Origin: Enterobacterales bacterium CwR94
GTDB lineage: Bacteria > Pseudomonadota > Gammaproteobacteria > Enterobacterales > Enterobacteriaceae
DNA length: 64,000 nucleotides
Assembly: GCA_002837195.1 (NCBI GenBank)
Contig: KZ478066.1
Span: 62,001-126,000, forward strand
Direction: 5' to 3'
The translations under genes were made by a program, and so were the position numbers. This document shows positions 45,842-56,877 of the stretch, piece by piece. The notes beneath the pieces are model-generated. The model made no database searches, was not told the origin of the DNA, and saw only the letters and a list, made by a program, of their open reading frames with translations. Position 1 is the stretch's first letter; every line of letters begins with the position of its first letter.

Positions 45842-46403
45842 AGGGCACTGGTGCTGGCTGTGTGTAGCGTAACAGGTTGTGCACGCGAACATAACCCAAT
45901 TGCGCGGGGGTATAGCCGCTCAATCGTAGTGATACGGTTGCTTCACTGCGTGGTAGCAATGTGGCGGGCACTTGAATGTCCTGGCTCAGCATTTCTGTTG
46001 GCAGTGGACGGCTGGTTGCGCTGTCCAACATGCCCCAGGTCACGGTCGCCGTCAGTGCAGGCACGGGTTGCTCGGCCGTTGAGCGCAAGTGTAGCAGGGC
46101 GGTTGTACCGTTCGCTTCCATCTGAACATGGCTTAAAGAAAGGCGCAGATCGCCGGCTTCGCTTTGCAATACCACTGGGGTATTTGCCGCAGGCAGTAAC
46201 CAGGCGCCTTGTGTCGAGGTTTGATTCAGCATGCTTTGGCGTTCAACCGCTGCGGCTTGCTGTGTCAGTTGCGACATCTCTTTATTCAGCTTCCCCACTT
46301 GTTGATGGAGTTGGCGGACTTCTGATGAAGGCGGAGGAGCAGCGCAGCCCGTTAAGGCCAGACTCAACGGCAGTAAAATTCCCCACAGACGTCGTTTTTC
46401 CAT
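45840..46403 (-). CDS. yajI: YajI-like lipoprotein (DUF3251)
   Basis: A 187-aa lipoprotein with lipobox LTGC (lipid Cys20) after a basic signal peptide. A short coiled coil (SSEVRQLHQQVGKLNKEMSQ) precedes a beta-rich DUF3251 domain with AGDLRLSLSHVQMEANGTTA and a C-terminal GYTPAQLGYVRVHN. It corresponds to E. coli YajI by position and pattern. Function is unknown. It follows the kbp gene by 19 bases on the minus strand and ends at the bidirectional terminator. Confidence 0.88.
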   Translation of the reverse strand: MEKRRLWGILLPLSLALTGCAAPPPSSEVRQLHQQVGKLNKEMSQLTQQAAAVERQSMLNQTSTQGAWLLPAANTPVVLQSEAGDLRLSLSHVQMEANGTTALLHLRSTAEQPVPALTATVTWGMLDSATSRPLPTEMLSQDIQVPATLLPRSEATVSLRLSGYTPAQLGYVRVHNLLRYTQPAPVP

Positions 46404-46422
46404 TCGCTCTCCTCCTGTTCGC

Positions 46423-46860
46423 TTATTTAGGAATACGTAACACTTGTCCTGGATAGATTTTATCAGGGTGCGTCAACATAGGCTTGTTGGCTTCAAAAAT
46501 CTTATTGTAATCATTGGCATTGCCCAACGTGTTTTTGGCAATGGCGCTTAGGGTATCACCGGATTTAACGGTGTAAAACGTGGGTGTGGCTTCACCCCCT
46601 GCCGTGGTTACCTTATCATCGACTTTACTGATCCCTCTGATATTCCCGGCAGCAATCAGGATTTTTTCTTTCTCTTCTTGTGTCAAGCCGTCTCCCGAGA
46701 CGGTGACGGTGTCGCCATTTACTTCCACTTTTACTTTATCTGCACCCGGGATCCCCGTTTTCTGTAAATCCTTAACAATGGTTTCGCCGGCGTGAGCACC
46801 TGGAATCAGACTTTCTAAAATTTTAGACCCTGCGTCTTTTACGAAATCAAACAGTCCCAT
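46423..46860 (-). CDS. kbp: Potassium-binding protein Kbp (BON-LysM)
   Basis: A 145-aa protein resembling E. coli Kbp (YgaU). It has an N-terminal [14 protein letters not shown], a BON domain with [20 protein letters not shown], and a C-terminal LysM domain [20 protein letters not shown] ending [11 protein letters not shown]. Kbp binds potassium and helps adaptation to high K+. In E. coli it is not beside yajI, so the gene has been relocated. ATG 46860 (minus) has AGGAGTT. It is divergent from nrdR. Confidence 0.92.
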   Translation of the reverse strand: MGLFDFVKDAGSKILESLIPGAHAGETIVKDLQKTGIPGADKVKVEVNGDTVTVSGDGLTQEEKEKILIAAGNIRGISKVDDKVTTAGGEATPTFYTVKSGDTLSAIAKNTLGNANDYNKIFEANKPMLTHPDKIYPGQVLRIPK

Positions 46861-47038
46861 TTTTAACTCCTGTCAGTGGAAGCCCCTGGATGGGGCATTA
46901 TGCAAAGCATAGTCGGTTTTACGGTCTGCGATAGGCGGACACGTCTCGTATGTCTATGCTGAAATCCTTGCGAAAGATTCAGTTGCGACAAACTTCGGGG
47001 TACACTATTACCCCTTCTTGTAAGAATCAGGACGCGTT

Positions 47039-47491
47039 ATGCATTGCCCATTTTGTTCCGCAGTCGACACCAAAGTGATTGATTCCCGTTTAGTCGGAGA
47101 AGGCACCTCTGTTCGACGCCGGCGGCAATGCCTCGTTTGCCATGAACGTTTTACAACCTTTGAAGTGGCAGAATTAGTGATGCCACGTGTCGTAAAAAGC
47201 AATGATATCCGCGAGCCCTTCAACGAAGACAAACTAAACAGCGGATTAATGAAGGCACTGGAGAAACGTCCGGTGAACTCTGATGACGTGGCCAATGCGA
47301 TCAGCCACATAAAATCACAACTGCGTGCCACCGGAGAGCGTGAAGTGCCGAGCAAGTTGATTGGCAATCTGGTGATGGACGAACTTAAAAAGCTCGATAA
47401 AGTGGCGTATATCCGCTTTGCGTCGGTGTATCGCAGTTTTGAAGACATCCGCGAATTTGGTGAAGAGATCGCGCGCTTACAGGACAAATAA
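47039..47491 (+). CDS. nrdR: Transcriptional repressor NrdR
   Basis: A 150-aa repressor of ribonucleotide reductase genes. Zinc-binding cysteines are Cys3, Cys6, Cys31 and Cys34, and the ATP-cone domain follows with [15 protein letters not shown] and VASVYRSF-like endings ([12 protein letters not shown]). It senses ATP/dATP. ATG 47039 has GGACGC-type context. Its TAA shares one base with the ATG of ribD, coupling it to the riboflavin genes as in E. coli. Confidence 0.96.
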   Translation: MHCPFCSAVDTKVIDSRLVGEGTSVRRRRQCLVCHERFTTFEVAELVMPRVVKSNDIREPFNEDKLNSGLMKALEKRPVNSDDVANAISHIKSQLRATGEREVPSKLIGNLVMDELKKLDKVAYIRFASVYRSFEDIREFGEEIARLQDK

Positions 47492-48597
47492 TGGACGATC
47501 AACGCTTTATGAGCCGCGCGCTAACGTTGGCGCGCCAGGGTCAGTTCACCACTCATCCGAATCCCAATGTCGGATGTGTGATTGTGCGCGATGGCGAGAT
47601 CGTCGGTGAGGGTTGGCACCAGCGTGCGGGCGAGCCGCACGCAGAAGTTCATGCGCTGCGCATGGCGGGGGATAAGGCCCGTGGCGCAACAGCCTATGTC
47701 ACGCTGGAGCCCTGCAGCCATTTTGGCCGCACACCACCCTGCTGTGATGCGCTGATTGCCGCCGGAGTAGTTCGCGTGGTGGCTGCAATGCAAGACCCCA
47801 ATCCGGAAGTGGCAGGGCGTGGGCTGTATCGCCTGCGTGAAGCGGGTATCGAAGTGAGCCACAATCTGCTGCTCAGTGATGCCGAAGCGATCAATTGCGG
47901 ATTTTTGAAACGCATGCGCACCGGCTTTCCCTTTGTGCAGCTAAAATTAGGCGCGTCGCTGGATGGGCGAACGGCCATGGCCAGCGGGGAGAGTCAGTGG
48001 ATCACTTCGACGCAGGCGCGGCACGATGTTCAAAGACTTCGCGCGCAGAGTCATGCGATTCTCAGCACCAGTGCGACAGTGCTGGCCGACGATCCCGCGT
48101 TAACTGTGCGGTGGTCAGAGCTGGGCGCTGCCACGCAGGCGGGCTACCCGGAAAGTAGCCTGCGCCAGCCGATACGCATTATTTTAGATCAACACGCGCG
48201 CGTTACACCGCAGCATCGCGTGGTGCATCAACCCGGTGAAACCTGGCTGGTACGTGCAGCCGCAGACACGCAGACGTGGCCTGCGGAAGTGACGCAATGG
48301 GTCGCACCGTTGCATCAGCAGAAAATTGATTTGGTTGCCCTGATGATGATGCTGGGTAAAAAGCAGATCAACAGCCTCTGGGTTGAAGCGGGCGCAACAC
48401 TGGCTGGTGCCATGCTGCGTGCAGGCGTGGTGGATGAGCTGATTGTGTATTTGGCCCCAAAACTGTTAGGGGATGCTGCCCGCAGCTTGTGCCATCTGCC
48501 CGGCCTTACGCATTTAGCCGATGCGCCAGCGCTGCGTTTCACCGATGTGCGCCAGATTGGCCCGGATATCAGGCTGACATTGACCCCGCACAATTAA
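47491..48597 (+). CDS. ribD: Riboflavin deaminase/reductase RibD
   Basis: A 368-aa bifunctional enzyme for the second and third steps of riboflavin synthesis. The deaminase domain has zinc residues His50, Cys75 and Cys84 in GEPHAEVHAL and PCSHFGRTPPCC, with catalytic Glu52. The reductase domain follows from about 150 with FVQLKLGASLDGRTAM and ILSTSATVLADDPALTVR. It shares one base with nrdR and is followed after 74 bases by ribH. Confidence 0.96.
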   Translation: MDDQRFMSRALTLARQGQFTTHPNPNVGCVIVRDGEIVGEGWHQRAGEPHAEVHALRMAGDKARGATAYVTLEPCSHFGRTPPCCDALIAAGVVRVVAAMQDPNPEVAGRGLYRLREAGIEVSHNLLLSDAEAINCGFLKRMRTGFPFVQLKLGASLDGRTAMASGESQWITSTQARHDVQRLRAQSHAILSTSATVLADDPALTVRWSELGAATQAGYPESSLRQPIRIILDQHARVTPQHRVVHQPGETWLVRAAADTQTWPAEVTQWVAPLHQQKIDLVALMMMLGKKQINSLWVEAGATLAGAMLRAGVVDELIVYLAPKLLGDAARSLCHLPGLTHLADAPALRFTDVRQIGPDIRLTLTPHN

Positions 48598-48671
48598 GGG
48601 GCACGGCCCTAAAGAGTATGTTAGAATCCGCCCCCCTGCGGGGCCATTAACCGAACCCGATAAGGAAAATT

Positions 48672-49142
48672 ATGAAAGTCATTGAAGCGGCTGTTGCCAC
48701 GCCCGACGCGCGAGTGGCCATTGTCATTGCGCGATTCAACAACTTTATCAACGACAGCCTGCTGGATGGCGCAATCGACGCCATGAAACGCATCGGCCAG
48801 GTCAAAGCAGAAAACATCACCGTTGTTTGGGTTCCTGGTGCCTATGAGCTGCCAATGACGGCGCGTGCGCTGGCGAAAGCCGGTAAGCACGATGCTATCG
48901 TCGCGCTGGGTACGGTTATCCGCGGTGGCACGGCACACTTTGAATATGTGGCCGGTGAAGCCAGCTCGGGTCTGGCGAATGTTGCCATGAACAGTGACAT
49001 TCCCGTGGCCTTCGGTGTGCTGACCACTGAAAATATCGAACAAGCGATTGAACGCGCGGGTACCAAAGCCGGTAATAAAGGTGCCGAAGCGGCACTGACC
49101 GCGCTGGAAATGATTAACGTATTGAAAGCTATTAAAGCCTGA
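48672..49142 (+). CDS. ribH: 6,7-dimethyl-8-ribityllumazine synthase
   Basis: A 156-aa lumazine synthase (called ribE in E. coli), which condenses a pyrimidine with dihydroxybutanone phosphate. Key blocks are [38 protein letters not shown], and [21 protein letters not shown] with the catalytic His in the HFEYV segment. ATG 48672 has AAGGAA. It lies 74 bases after ribD and 16 before nusB. The proteins of this family form 60-mers. Confidence 0.97.
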   Translation: MKVIEAAVATPDARVAIVIARFNNFINDSLLDGAIDAMKRIGQVKAENITVVWVPGAYELPMTARALAKAGKHDAIVALGTVIRGGTAHFEYVAGEASSGLANVAMNSDIPVAFGVLTTENIEQAIERAGTKAGNKGAEAALTALEMINVLKAIKA

Positions 49143-49158
49143 TTTTAAGGGGAATTTT

Positions 49159-49578
49159 GTGAAACCTGCTGCTCGTCGCCGCGCCCGTGAGTGCGCTGTC
49201 CAGGCGCTCTACTCCTGGCAGTTATCCAATAACGACATCTCTGATGTCGAATACCAGTTTCTGGCGGAACAAGATGTCAAAGATGTCGATATCACCTATT
49301 TCCGCGAGTTGCTGGCGGGGGTCGCGACAAATTCGGCGTACCTGGATGGCCTGATGAAGCCTTATCTGTCTCGCCAACTGGAAGAGTTAGGCCAGGTTGA
49401 GAAAGCGATTCTGCGCCTTTCGCTGTTTGAGTTGAGCAAGCGTAGCGACGTTCCCTATAAAGTGGCCATTAATGAGGGGATTGAGCTGGCAAAAGTATTT
49501 GGTGCCGAAGACAGCCATAAGTTTGTTAACGGCGTGCTGGATAAAGCCGCTCCACAGATCCGCCCCAACAAGAAGTAA
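49159..49578 (+). CDS. nusB: Antitermination factor NusB
   Basis: A 139-aa, all-helical RNA-binding protein that joins NusE and boxA RNA in rRNA antitermination. The Arg-rich start [20 protein letters not shown] and the [19 protein letters not shown] and [20 protein letters not shown] blocks match E. coli. The start is a GTG at 49159 with AAGGGGAA. It closes the rib-nus cluster and has a terminator just downstream. Confidence 0.97.
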   Translation: MKPAARRRARECAVQALYSWQLSNNDISDVEYQFLAEQDVKDVDITYFRELLAGVATNSAYLDGLMKPYLSRQLEELGQVEKAILRLSLFELSKRSDVPYKVAINEGIELAKVFGAEDSHKFVNGVLDKAAPQIRPNKK

Positions 49579-49584
49579 TCTCTC

Positions 49585-49610
49585 AGGCCGGTTTGTCCGG
49601 CCTCTTTCTT
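49585..49610 (+). terminator. Intrinsic terminator after nusB
   Basis: AGGCCGG and CCGGCCT form a 7-bp stem with a TTTGT loop, followed by CTTTCTTTTC. It precedes thiL by about 22 bases, so readthrough may feed thiL-pgpA. Confidence 0.78.
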
Positions 49611-49632
49611 TTCTGATGACTGGAACACAGCT

Positions 49633-50604
49633 ATGGCATGTGGTGAATTTGAACTTATCACGCGCTACTTTGACCGTGTAACAAGTTCCCGCAGAGATGT
49701 AGAAAAGGGCATTGGCGATGACTGCGCCCTGTTAAACCTCGCGGAAAAGCAAACGCTGGCTATCAGCACTGATACGTTGGTCGAAGGCGTACACTTCCTA
49801 AAAGATATCCATCCTGCCGATCTCGGCTATAAAGCGCTGGCTGTTAATCTTAGTGATTTAGCCGCCATGGGGGCCGACCCCGCGTGGCTGACGCTGGCGA
49901 TTACCTTGCCTAAAGTTGATGAAAGCTGGCTCAAAGCCTTCAGCGACAGCTTGTTTGAGCTCCTGAACTACTACGATATGCAGTTGATTGGCGGCGACAC
50001 AACGCGTGGGCCATTGAGCATGACGTTGGGCATTCATGGCCTGGTGCCCGTGGGTAAGGCGTTAAAGCGCAGCGGCGCAAAACCGGGTGATTGGATCTAT
50101 GTGACGGGCACGCTGGGCGACAGTGCGGCGGGGTTAGCCTTGTTGCAGCACCATATTCGCCATGATGATCCGGCCGTGCATGAAGGCTTGATCAAACGCC
50201 ATCTGCGCCCGATGCCGCGCATTTTGCAAGGCCAGGCGCTGCGTAACTTAGCCTCTGCTGCGATCGATATCTCTGATGGCCTGGTGGCCGATTTAGGCCA
50301 TATTCTAAAGGCCAGTGACTGCGGTGCGCGACTCAATCTTGATGCATTGCCACTTTCAGATTTGCTACGTGAGAACTTCACCTCGCAACAGGCTATACAC
50401 TGGGCGCTGAGCGGGGGAGAAGATTATGAACTCTGCTTTACCGTGCCAGAAATCAATCGCGGCGCGTTGGATGTGGCGCTGGGTAATCTCGGTGTGCCAT
50501 GGACCTGTATTGGGCAATTGTGTCCATCATCTGAGGGCCTGACCCTGTTACAGGGCGGTAAAGCCGTTAACCCGGGTTTAAAAGGATTTGACCATTTTGC
50601 ATAA
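49633..50604 (+). CDS. thiL: Thiamine-monophosphate kinase ThiL
   Basis: A 323-aa kinase that makes thiamine pyrophosphate. It has the family's Mg2+ loops IGDDCALLN and [29 protein letters not shown], and the [13 protein letters not shown] and [11 protein letters not shown] blocks. ATG 49633 has only a weak GGAAC upstream. It overlaps pgpA by 17 bases. It lies about 22 bases past the nusB terminator. Confidence 0.96.
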   Translation: MACGEFELITRYFDRVTSSRRDVEKGIGDDCALLNLAEKQTLAISTDTLVEGVHFLKDIHPADLGYKALAVNLSDLAAMGADPAWLTLAITLPKVDESWLKAFSDSLFELLNYYDMQLIGGDTTRGPLSMTLGIHGLVPVGKALKRSGAKPGDWIYVTGTLGDSAAGLALLQHHIRHDDPAVHEGLIKRHLRPMPRILQGQALRNLASAAIDISDGLVADLGHILKASDCGARLNLDALPLSDLLRENFTSQQAIHWALSGGEDYELCFTVPEINRGALDVALGNLGVPWTCIGQLCPSSEGLTLLQGGKAVNPGLKGFDHFA

Positions 50605-51097
50605 GACACGAGTTCTGGACGTCGCGAAAGCGCGCTTACGAATGAGTAACCCCTGGCATCTGTTAGCCACAGGGTTTGGTAGCGGCCTCAGTCCGTGGAT
50701 GCCCGGCACCGTGGGCAGCCTGGCTGCGATCCCATTCTGGTATTTTATGAACATGCTCCCCAGCGATCTCTATTCGTTGCTGGTGCTGCTGGGCATTTCT
50801 ATCGGCGTCTATCTTTGTCACCGCACAGCGAAAGACATGGGCGTACATGACCACGGCAGTATTGTGTGGGATGAATTTATCGGCATGTGGATCACGCTGA
50901 TGGCCATTCCGGCGCTAAGCTGGCAATGGGTACTGGCAGGATTTGTGATTTTCCGTCTGTTTGATATTTGGAAGCCGTGGCCTATTCGCTGGTTCGATAA
51001 GAATGTGCATGGTGGTATGGGCATTATGGTGGATGACATTGTGGCGGGTATTATTTCCGCTGCCATTCTTTACCTGATGGGACATTACTGGCTGTAA
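50588..51097 (+). CDS. pgpA: Phosphatidylglycerophosphatase A
   Basis: A 169-aa inner-membrane lipid phosphatase that forms phosphatidylglycerol. The conserved parts are [43 protein letters not shown] and the C-terminal [19 protein letters not shown] (each shown in part). The start is a TTG at 50588 with AAAGGA, matching the E. coli N-terminus MTIL. It overlaps the thiL end by 17 bases. Confidence 0.94.
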   Translation: MTILHKTRVLDVAKARLRMSNPWHLLATGFGSGLSPWMPGTVGSLAAIPFWYFMNMLPSDLYSLLVLLGISIGVYLCHRTAKDMGVHDHGSIVWDEFIGMWITLMAIPALSWQWVLAGFVIFRLFDIWKPWPIRWFDKNVHGGMGIMVDDIVAGIISAAILYLMGHYWL

Positions 51098-51108
51098 CCT
51101 CACTTGGC

Positions 51109-51130
51109 TGGGCCGGTATGCACCGGCCCA
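51109..51130. terminator. Hairpin between convergent pgpA and yajO
   Basis: TGGGCCGGT and ACCGGCCCA form a perfect 9-bp stem with a 4-base loop. There is no T-run on either strand, so it may act through Rho or as mRNA 3' end protection. Confidence 0.55.
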
Positions 51131-51137
51131 TTGACCG

Positions 51138-52112
51138 TTATTCGTAGCCTGTGGGCGGATGCGGTAGGTACGCACTTTCCAGTTCACCGATTTCAACATC
51201 ACTCAGTTCCACATCCACCGCCTGAAGCAATTCGGTAAATTGCTCTTCACGGGAAGCGCCGATGATGGGAGAGGTCACCGCTTCTTTGTGCAAGAGCCAG
51301 GCCAGAGCAACTTGCGCGCGCGTTAATCCTTTATCTGCGGCTACCGCCGCCAGCCGCGTAGCAATCGCTTCATCATTTTCCGTTGTGCCGTCATACAGCG
51401 TGGGCGTCACGTTATCCGACACTGAACGTGCGGTGGTTTCTCCCCAGGGGCGGCTGAGTTTACCGCGTGCTAATGGGCTCCACGGCAGCACCGCAATGTG
51501 GTTTTTCACACAGTAGGGGTGCATTTCCGTCTCTTCTTCCCGTTGGATCAAATTATATTGATCTTGCATGCTGACAAAGGGAGTCAAACCTTCGGCTTGC
51601 GCCACATATTGCGCCTGCTGGAATTGATGGGCATGCATAGAGGAAGCACCGATATAACGCGCTTTTCCCGCCTGCACAACGTCATGTAGCGCTTGCAGCG
51701 TTTCTTCGATCGGGGTGTGATAATCCCAGCGGTGGATCTGCAACAAATCCACATGATCCATCCCCAATCGACGCAGACTGTCATCGATGGATTGCATAAT
51801 CTGCGCCCGCGACAGCCCTTGTTGCAGACCCTCAGTGGCAAAATAGACTTTCGTGGCTACCACCACCTCGTCACGGCGGGCAAAGTCTTTTAACGCCTTG
51901 CCAAGGATCTTCTCGCTGGTGCCGTGGGAATAACTGTTTGCGGTATCAAAAAAGTTAATCCCGGCTTCCAGCGCTTTCTGAATCAACGGGCGGCTGCTCT
52001 CTTCCGGCAGTGTCCAGGCGTGATTGCCTTGCGTGGGTTCTCCAAAGGTCATACAGCCAAGACAGAGTCGGGAAACGCGGAGAGAGGTATTGCCTAATTG
52101 CGTGGTTTTCAT
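51138..52112 (-). CDS. yajO: Aldo-keto reductase YajO
   Basis: A 324-aa NADPH-dependent aldo-keto reductase, the length of E. coli YajO (also named for a role in making thiamine or xylulose-derived precursors). It has INFFDTANSYSHGTSEKILG (catalytic Asp and Tyr), VATKVYF, HRWDYHTPIEETL with the His, and the cofactor block near SPIIGASREEQ. ATG 52112 (minus) has CAGGAGC. It lies 69 bases after dxs on the same strand, so it may be part of that operon. Confidence 0.93.
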   Translation of the reverse strand: MKTTQLGNTSLRVSRLCLGCMTFGEPTQGNHAWTLPEESSRPLIQKALEAGINFFDTANSYSHGTSEKILGKALKDFARRDEVVVATKVYFATEGLQQGLSRAQIMQSIDDSLRRLGMDHVDLLQIHRWDYHTPIEETLQALHDVVQAGKARYIGASSMHAHQFQQAQYVAQAEGLTPFVSMQDQYNLIQREEETEMHPYCVKNHIAVLPWSPLARGKLSRPWGETTARSVSDNVTPTLYDGTTENDEAIATRLAAVAADKGLTRAQVALAWLLHKEAVTSPIIGASREEQFTELLQAVDVELSDVEIGELESAYLPHPPTGYE

Positions 52113-52153
52113 GAAAGCTCCTGCATGCATACGTCTTTTAAGCATAGCAGGAA

Positions 52154-52174
52154 GGCTCCCCGTGGTGGGGAGCC
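52154..52174 (-). other. Hairpin between dxs and yajO
   Basis: GGCTCCCC and GGGGAGCC pair (8 bp, 5-base loop), 8 bases after the dxs stop. There is no proper T-run (TTCCTG), so it probably reduces rather than stops transcription into yajO. Confidence 0.5.
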
Positions 52175-52181
52175 AGAAGGA

Positions 52182-54044
52182 TTACTGTGCTAACCAGCGA
52201 GCGATTTGCTGTTGGATCCCGGCGGCATCGAGCGCCAAATCGCGACGAACTTCGTCCTGCGTTCCTTGCGGGATAAAGACATCCGGTAGCCCCAGATTCA
52301 GCACCGGCACAGGCTTGCGTTTTGCCATTAAAAATTCATTAACGCCACTGCCGGCCCCGCCTTTTATCGCGCCTTCTTCCAGCGTGACAAAACTGTCATG
52401 GCTGTCAGCCAGTTCCAGCAGCAGCGCTTCATCCAGCGGTTTAACAAAGCGCATATCCACCAGCGTGGCGTTGAGTGCTTCGGCCGCCGCCTGGGCTTCT
52501 GGCAGCAAAGTACCAAAGTTGAGAATGGCCAGTTTTTCGCCCTGGCGTTTCACGACGCCTTTGCCGAGTGGCAACATGGCCAGCGGTGCTAAGGTTGCCC
52601 CTGTGCCGTTGCCACGTGGATAGCGTACGGCACTGGGGCCGTCATTGTAGTGATAGCCGGTATACAGCATCTGACGGCATTCGTTCTCGTCACTGGGCGT
52701 CATGATAACCATGGTGGGCACGCAGCGCAGATAGGAGAGATCAAAGGCGCCCTGATGCGTTTGACCATCGGCACCCACGATACCGCCACGGTCGATAGCA
52801 AACATCACGGGCAGATTCTGGATAGCCACATCGTGGATAAGCTGGTCGTAGGCGCGCTGCAAGAAGGTCGAGTAGATAGCCACCACCGGCTTATAACCGC
52901 CGATAGCCAGTCCGGCCGCAAAGGTGACGGCATGCTGTTCTGCGATGGCGACATCAAAGTATTGTTCGGGGAATTCCCGTGAGAAGGCCACCATACCGGA
53001 ACCTTCGCGCATGGCTGGCGTGATCGCCATCAGTTGCTTGTCCTGACGCGCCGTTTCACTGAGCCATTGGCCAAACACTTTGGAATAGGTGGGCAAGCCC
53101 TCAACGCTTTTGGGCAAGGTGCCGCTGGCAGGATCGAATTTTGGTACGGCATGCCAACTGATCGGATCTTGTTCGGCGGGCGCGTAGCCTTTGCCTTTGC
53201 GGGTCATGATGTGCAGAAATTGTGGGCCTTTGAGGTTACGCATGTTACTTAGCGTATGCACCAGCGCCAGCACATCATGTCCGTCCACCGGGCCGATGTA
53301 GTTAAAGCCCAGTTCTTCAAACAGCGTGCCGGGGACCACCATGCCTTTTAGGTGTTCTTCGGTGCGTTTAATCAGCTCTTTAATCGGCGGCATGCCAGAC
53401 AAGACTTTTTTGCCGCGCTCACGCAAGCGCGTATAGAGCTTGCCTGATAACAACTGCGCGAGGTGATTGTTCAGTGCGCCCACGTTTTCTGAAATTGACA
53501 TTTCGTTGTCGTTCAGCACGACCAGCAGATCGGATTTAATACCGCCTGCATGGTTCATGGCTTCAAAGGCCATACCGGCAGTGATGGCGCCATCGCCAAT
53601 CACACAGGCTGTGCGACGGCCTTTGCCTTCGCGCTCGGCAGCGACGGCCAGACCAACACCGGCACTGATGGACGTGGACGAGTGGCCAACGCTGAGGACG
53701 TCGTACTCACTTTCGGCGCGCCACGGGAATGGGTGTAGCCCATTTTTTTGGCGAATCGTTCCAATACGGTCACGGCGTCCGGTCAAGATTTTGTGCGGAT
53801 AGGCCTGATGACCCACATCCCACACTAAATGGTCGAACGGCGTGTTATAGACATAGTGCAGGGCAACCGTCAGTTCTACCACGCCCAGGCCAGAGGCAAA
53901 GTGACCACTGGATTGGCTGACGCTGTCGAGCAGATACTGACGCAACTCATCACACAACTTCGGCAGTTGCTCTTTCGGCAGCAGGCGGAGTTCCTGCACG
54001 CTGCTCGCCATCGCCAGCGTCGGGTATTTAGCAATATCAAAGCT
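52182..54044 (-). CDS. dxs: 1-deoxy-D-xylulose-5-phosphate synthase
   Basis: A 620-aa thiamine-pyrophosphate enzyme, the same length as E. coli Dxs, that starts the MEP isoprenoid pathway. It has [32 protein letters not shown] (TPP site), [15 protein letters not shown], and [15 protein letters not shown] (active-site Glu/His). ATG 54044 (minus) matches [13 protein letters not shown] longer in-frame start at 54083 is not supported. It follows ispA by 22 bases, so xseB-ispA-dxs is one operon. Confidence 0.97.
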   Translation of the reverse strand, partial: SFDIAKYPTLAMASSVQELRLLPKEQLPKLCDELRQYLLDSVSQSSGHFASGLGVVELTVALHYVYNTPFDHLVWDVGHQAYPHKILTGRRDRIGTIRQKNGLHPFPWRAESEYDVLSVGHSSTSISAGVGLAVAAEREGKGRRTACVIGDGAITAGMAFEAMNHAGGIKSDLLVVLNDNEMSISENVGALNNHLAQLLSGKLYTRLRERGKKVLSGMPPIKELIKRTEEHLKGMVVPGTLFEELGFNYIGPVDGHDVLALVHTLSNMRNLKGPQFLHIMTRKGKGYAPAEQDPISWHAVPKFDPASGTLPKSVEGLPTYSKVFGQWLSETARQDKQLMAITPAMREGSGMVAFSREFPEQYFDVAIAEQHAVTFAAGLAIGGYKPVVAIYSTFLQRAYDQLIHDVAIQNLPVMFAIDRGGIVGADGQTHQGAFDLSYLRCVPTMVIMTPSDENECRQMLYTGYHYNDGPSAVRYPRGNGTGATLAPLAMLPLGKGVVKRQGEKLAILNFGTLLPEAQAAAEALNATLVDMRFVKPLDEALLLELADSHDSFVTLEEGAIKGGAGSGVNEFLMAKRKPVPVLNLGLPDVFIPQGTQDEVRRDLALDAAGIQQQIARWLAQ

Positions 54045-54066
54045 CATCAGAGACTCGTTATAGTCG

Positions 54067-54966
54067 TTATTTGTCACGTTCAATAATAAAGCTCGCCAGG
54101 GCGCGCAATGAACGAGTATTTAAAGATTGCTCGGCCAGCGCATCCAATGCCTGGAGCGACTGTTGGTACAACTCCCAGGCTTTCGCGCGGGCATTATCCA
54201 GCCCTAATAACGCTGGATAAGTACTCTTTCCGAGATGTTGATCGGCGCCTTGGGTTTTGCCCAGCACCGCCGTGTCGCCGACCACATCGAGGATGTCATC
54301 CTGAACCTGGAAGGCCAGGCCGATGGCGTCTGCATACGTATCCAAATACGGCAGCGCGCGCAAACCACGCTCGCCAGCAGCCAATGCGCCCATGCGGACT
54401 GCCGCACGGATCAGCGCACCCGTTTTGTGTCGGTGGATGCTCTCCAGCGCTTGCAACGTGGCTTGCTGACCTTCGGCCGCTAAATCGAGCGCCTGACCGC
54501 CACACATGCCTGCTACGCCGCTGGCCATCGCCAGTTCACTGATCATTCGCAACCGCGATTTATCATCAACGGCGGGCATTGTGCTGTCGCTGAGAATGGA
54601 AAACGCCAGCGTTTGCAGGGCGTCTCCAGCCAGTATCGCGGTGTCTTCACCAAAACGGATATGACAAGTCGGTTGACCGCGTCGCAAACTGTCATCATCC
54701 ATAGCGGGCAAGTCGTCGTGGATCAGCGAATAGGCATGAATGCACTCTACGGCTGCGGCAGGTGCATCAAGATTAGCGATGTCAACATCCAGCATCTCAC
54801 CTGTAGCATAGACCAAAAAGGGGCGCATCCGCTTACCCCCTAACAATGCACCATGTTGCATAGCATTGACCAGAGGCGTGCTCTGAAAAGGCAGTGCTTT
54901 CAGATAGTGTGCCAGTGCAGCATCGACGCGTTGATGATAGCGATTAAGCAACAACGATAAATCCAT
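54067..54966 (-). CDS. ispA: Farnesyl diphosphate synthase IspA
   Basis: A 299-aa prenyltransferase, the same length as in E. coli. The two aspartate-rich motifs are visible: [18 protein letters not shown] and [12 protein letters not shown]. It condenses dimethylallyl and isopentenyl diphosphate to farnesyl diphosphate. It overlaps xseB by one base (ATG within TAATG-type junction) and precedes dxs, coupling two isoprenoid genes. Confidence 0.97.
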   Translation of the reverse strand: MDLSLLLNRYHQRVDAALAHYLKALPFQSTPLVNAMQHGALLGGKRMRPFLVYATGEMLDVDIANLDAPAAAVECIHAYSLIHDDLPAMDDDSLRRGQPTCHIRFGEDTAILAGDALQTLAFSILSDSTMPAVDDKSRLRMISELAMASGVAGMCGGQALDLAAEGQQATLQALESIHRHKTGALIRAAVRMGALAAGERGLRALPYLDTYADAIGLAFQVQDDILDVVGDTAVLGKTQGADQHLGKSTYPALLGLDNARAKAWELYQQSLQALDALAEQSLNTRSLRALASFIIERDK

Positions 54967-55208
54967 TATTCATTGTCCGCTGCAAAAGGCGTCAATGGGG
55001 CATTTGGGTCATCATTTAACAGGATCTGCACGCGCTGTTCAGCCTGCTGCAGTTTTTGTTGCCCCTGACGTGCAAGCTGTACCCCGCGTTCGAATTCCGT
55101 CAAGGCGCTTTCCAGCGGTAAATCGCCGCTTTCCAGGCGCGTGACAATCTCTTCAAGTTGCTGAAGAGAGGATTCAAAACTGGCGGGTTGTTCCGCTTTT
55201 TTCGGCAT
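54966..55208 (-). CDS. xseB: Exonuclease VII small subunit
   Basis: An 80-aa subunit of exonuclease VII, which degrades single-stranded DNA. The conserved core is [20 protein letters not shown], then [20 protein letters not shown] and the coiled [14 protein letters not shown] 55208 (minus) has a weak site. It heads xseB-ispA-dxs and is divergent from thiI, with 220 bases between them containing no gene. Confidence 0.96.
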   Translation of the reverse strand: MPKKAEQPASFESSLQQLEEIVTRLESGDLPLESALTEFERGVQLARQGQQKLQQAEQRVQILLNDDPNAPLTPFAADNE

Positions 55209-55428
55209 AATGCGTCTCTGCTCTGATGTAATGTTGACTCTCAGACGGTCATGTTAGCCGACTGGTATTGATTAGCAAAATAATGATTGAAGCGGCGGCA
55301 AATACAGCAGTGACAGGATAAAAGTGATATACTCCCGCGTCCTGAAGGCAGCAGTGCGTATACTTGCTGTTAACTACTTCCTTAAATTCACCGCACATCC
55401 CGTGCGATGATCAACGAATCGTGCCGCC

Positions 55429-56877
55429 ATGAAGTTTATCATTAAGCTGTTCCCAGAAATTACCATCAAAAGTCCGTCAGTGCGTCTGCGCTTTATTAAA
55501 ATTTTGACCAGCAACATCCGAAACGTCCTGAAGCATTATGACGAAAATTTGGCTGTTGTGCGTCACTGGGACCACATTGTGGTTCGCGCCAGGGATGAAG
55601 AACAGCGCCAGCCCATCATCGAGCACCTGACGCGCATTCCTGGCATCCATCACATTTTGGCGGTGGAAGACCGCGCCTATACCGACATGCACCACATCTT
55701 TGAACAGACGTTGGAATTGTATCGTCCGGTGGTGGAAGGCAAGACGTTTTGCGTGCGTGTAAAGCGCCGCGGTAAGCATGAATTTAGCTCACAGGATGTT
55801 GAGCGTTATGTCGGCGGCGGCCTGAATCAGCACATCGAAAGCGCGCGCGTGAAGCTGGATCATCCTCAGGTCACGGTGAATTTGGAAATCGAAGATGACC
55901 GTCTGATGCTGGTGACGGGGCGTTATGAAGGGATTGGCGGCTTCCCGATCGGCACACAAGAAGATGTGCTGTCACTGATTTCCGGTGGTTTTGATTCCGG
56001 TGTGTCCAGCTATATGTTGATGCGTCGCGGTTGCCGCGTGCATTACTGCTTCTTTAACCTGGGCGGCGCTGCGCACGAAATTGGCGTACGTCAGGTGGCT
56101 CACTACCTGTGGAATCGCTTTGGCAGTTCGCATCGCGTGCGTTTTATCGCAATCAACTTTGAACCTGTGGTCGGCGAGATCCTGGAAAAAGTTGAAGATG
56201 GCCAAATGGGCGTGGTGTTAAAACGTATGATGGTGCGTGCAGCCTCAAAAATTGCCGAACGCTATGGCGTACAGGCGCTGGTTACCGGTGAAGCGCTGGG
56301 CCAGGTGTCCAGCCAGACGCTGACGAACTTGCGCTTAATTGATAACGCTTCCGATACTTTGATTCTGCGCCCACTGATTTCTCACGACAAAGAGCACATC
56401 ATCAAAGTCGCACGCCACATTGGTACCGAGGATTTTGCGCGCACAATGCCAGAATATTGCGGCGTGATTTCCAAAAGCCCAACCGTCAAAGCGGTAAAAG
56501 CGAAAATTGAGGAAGAAGAAGGCAAGTTTGATTTCGAGATCCTCGATCGCGTGGTGGCAGAGGCCAGTAACCTGGACATCCGGGATATTGCTGAAAAAAC
56601 CCAGCAAGAGGTGGTGGAAGTCGAAACCGTGGCGTCATTCGGTGCCAACGACGCCATTCTCGACATCCGTTCTGTGGATGAGCAGGATGACAAGCCATTG
56701 GTGCTGGAAGGCGTGGATGTGAAGAGCCTGCCTTTTTACAAACTCAGCAGCCATTTTGGCGATCTCGACCAGAGCAAAACCTGGCTGCTGTACTGTGAAC
56801 GCGGTGTGATGAGCCGTTTGCAGGCGCTGTACCTGCATGAACAAGGCTTTACCAACGTAAAAGTCTATCGCCCGTAA
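55429..56877 (+). CDS. thiI: tRNA 4-thiouridine synthetase/thiamine protein ThiI
   Basis: A 482-aa enzyme that adds sulfur to tRNA position 8 and supplies sulfur for the thiazole of thiamine. It has a ferredoxin-like/THUMP N-terminus (about 1-165), a PP-loop [12 protein letters not shown] at about 186, and a C-terminal rhodanese domain with the persulfide Cys in [19 protein letters not shown] 55429 opens [15 protein letters not shown]. It abuts the convergent chemoreceptor gene with no gap. Confidence 0.97.
   Translation: MKFIIKLFPEITIKSPSVRLRFIKILTSNIRNVLKHYDENLAVVRHWDHIVVRARDEEQRQPIIEHLTRIPGIHHILAVEDRAYTDMHHIFEQTLELYRPVVEGKTFCVRVKRRGKHEFSSQDVERYVGGGLNQHIESARVKLDHPQVTVNLEIEDDRLMLVTGRYEGIGGFPIGTQEDVLSLISGGFDSGVSSYMLMRRGCRVHYCFFNLGGAAHEIGVRQVAHYLWNRFGSSHRVRFIAINFEPVVGEILEKVEDGQMGVVLKRMMVRAASKIAERYGVQALVTGEALGQVSSQTLTNLRLIDNASDTLILRPLISHDKEHIIKVARHIGTEDFARTMPEYCGVISKSPTVKAVKAKIEEEEGKFDFEILDRVVAEASNLDIRDIAEKTQQEVVEVETVASFGANDAILDIRSVDEQDDKPLVLEGVDVKSLPFYKLSSHFGDLDQSKTWLLYCERGVMSRLQALYLHEQGFTNVKVYRP

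Noticed and set aside
46580-46795. Frame opposite kbp
   Set aside because: Shadow of the kbp coding strand; kbp has BON and LysM signatures.
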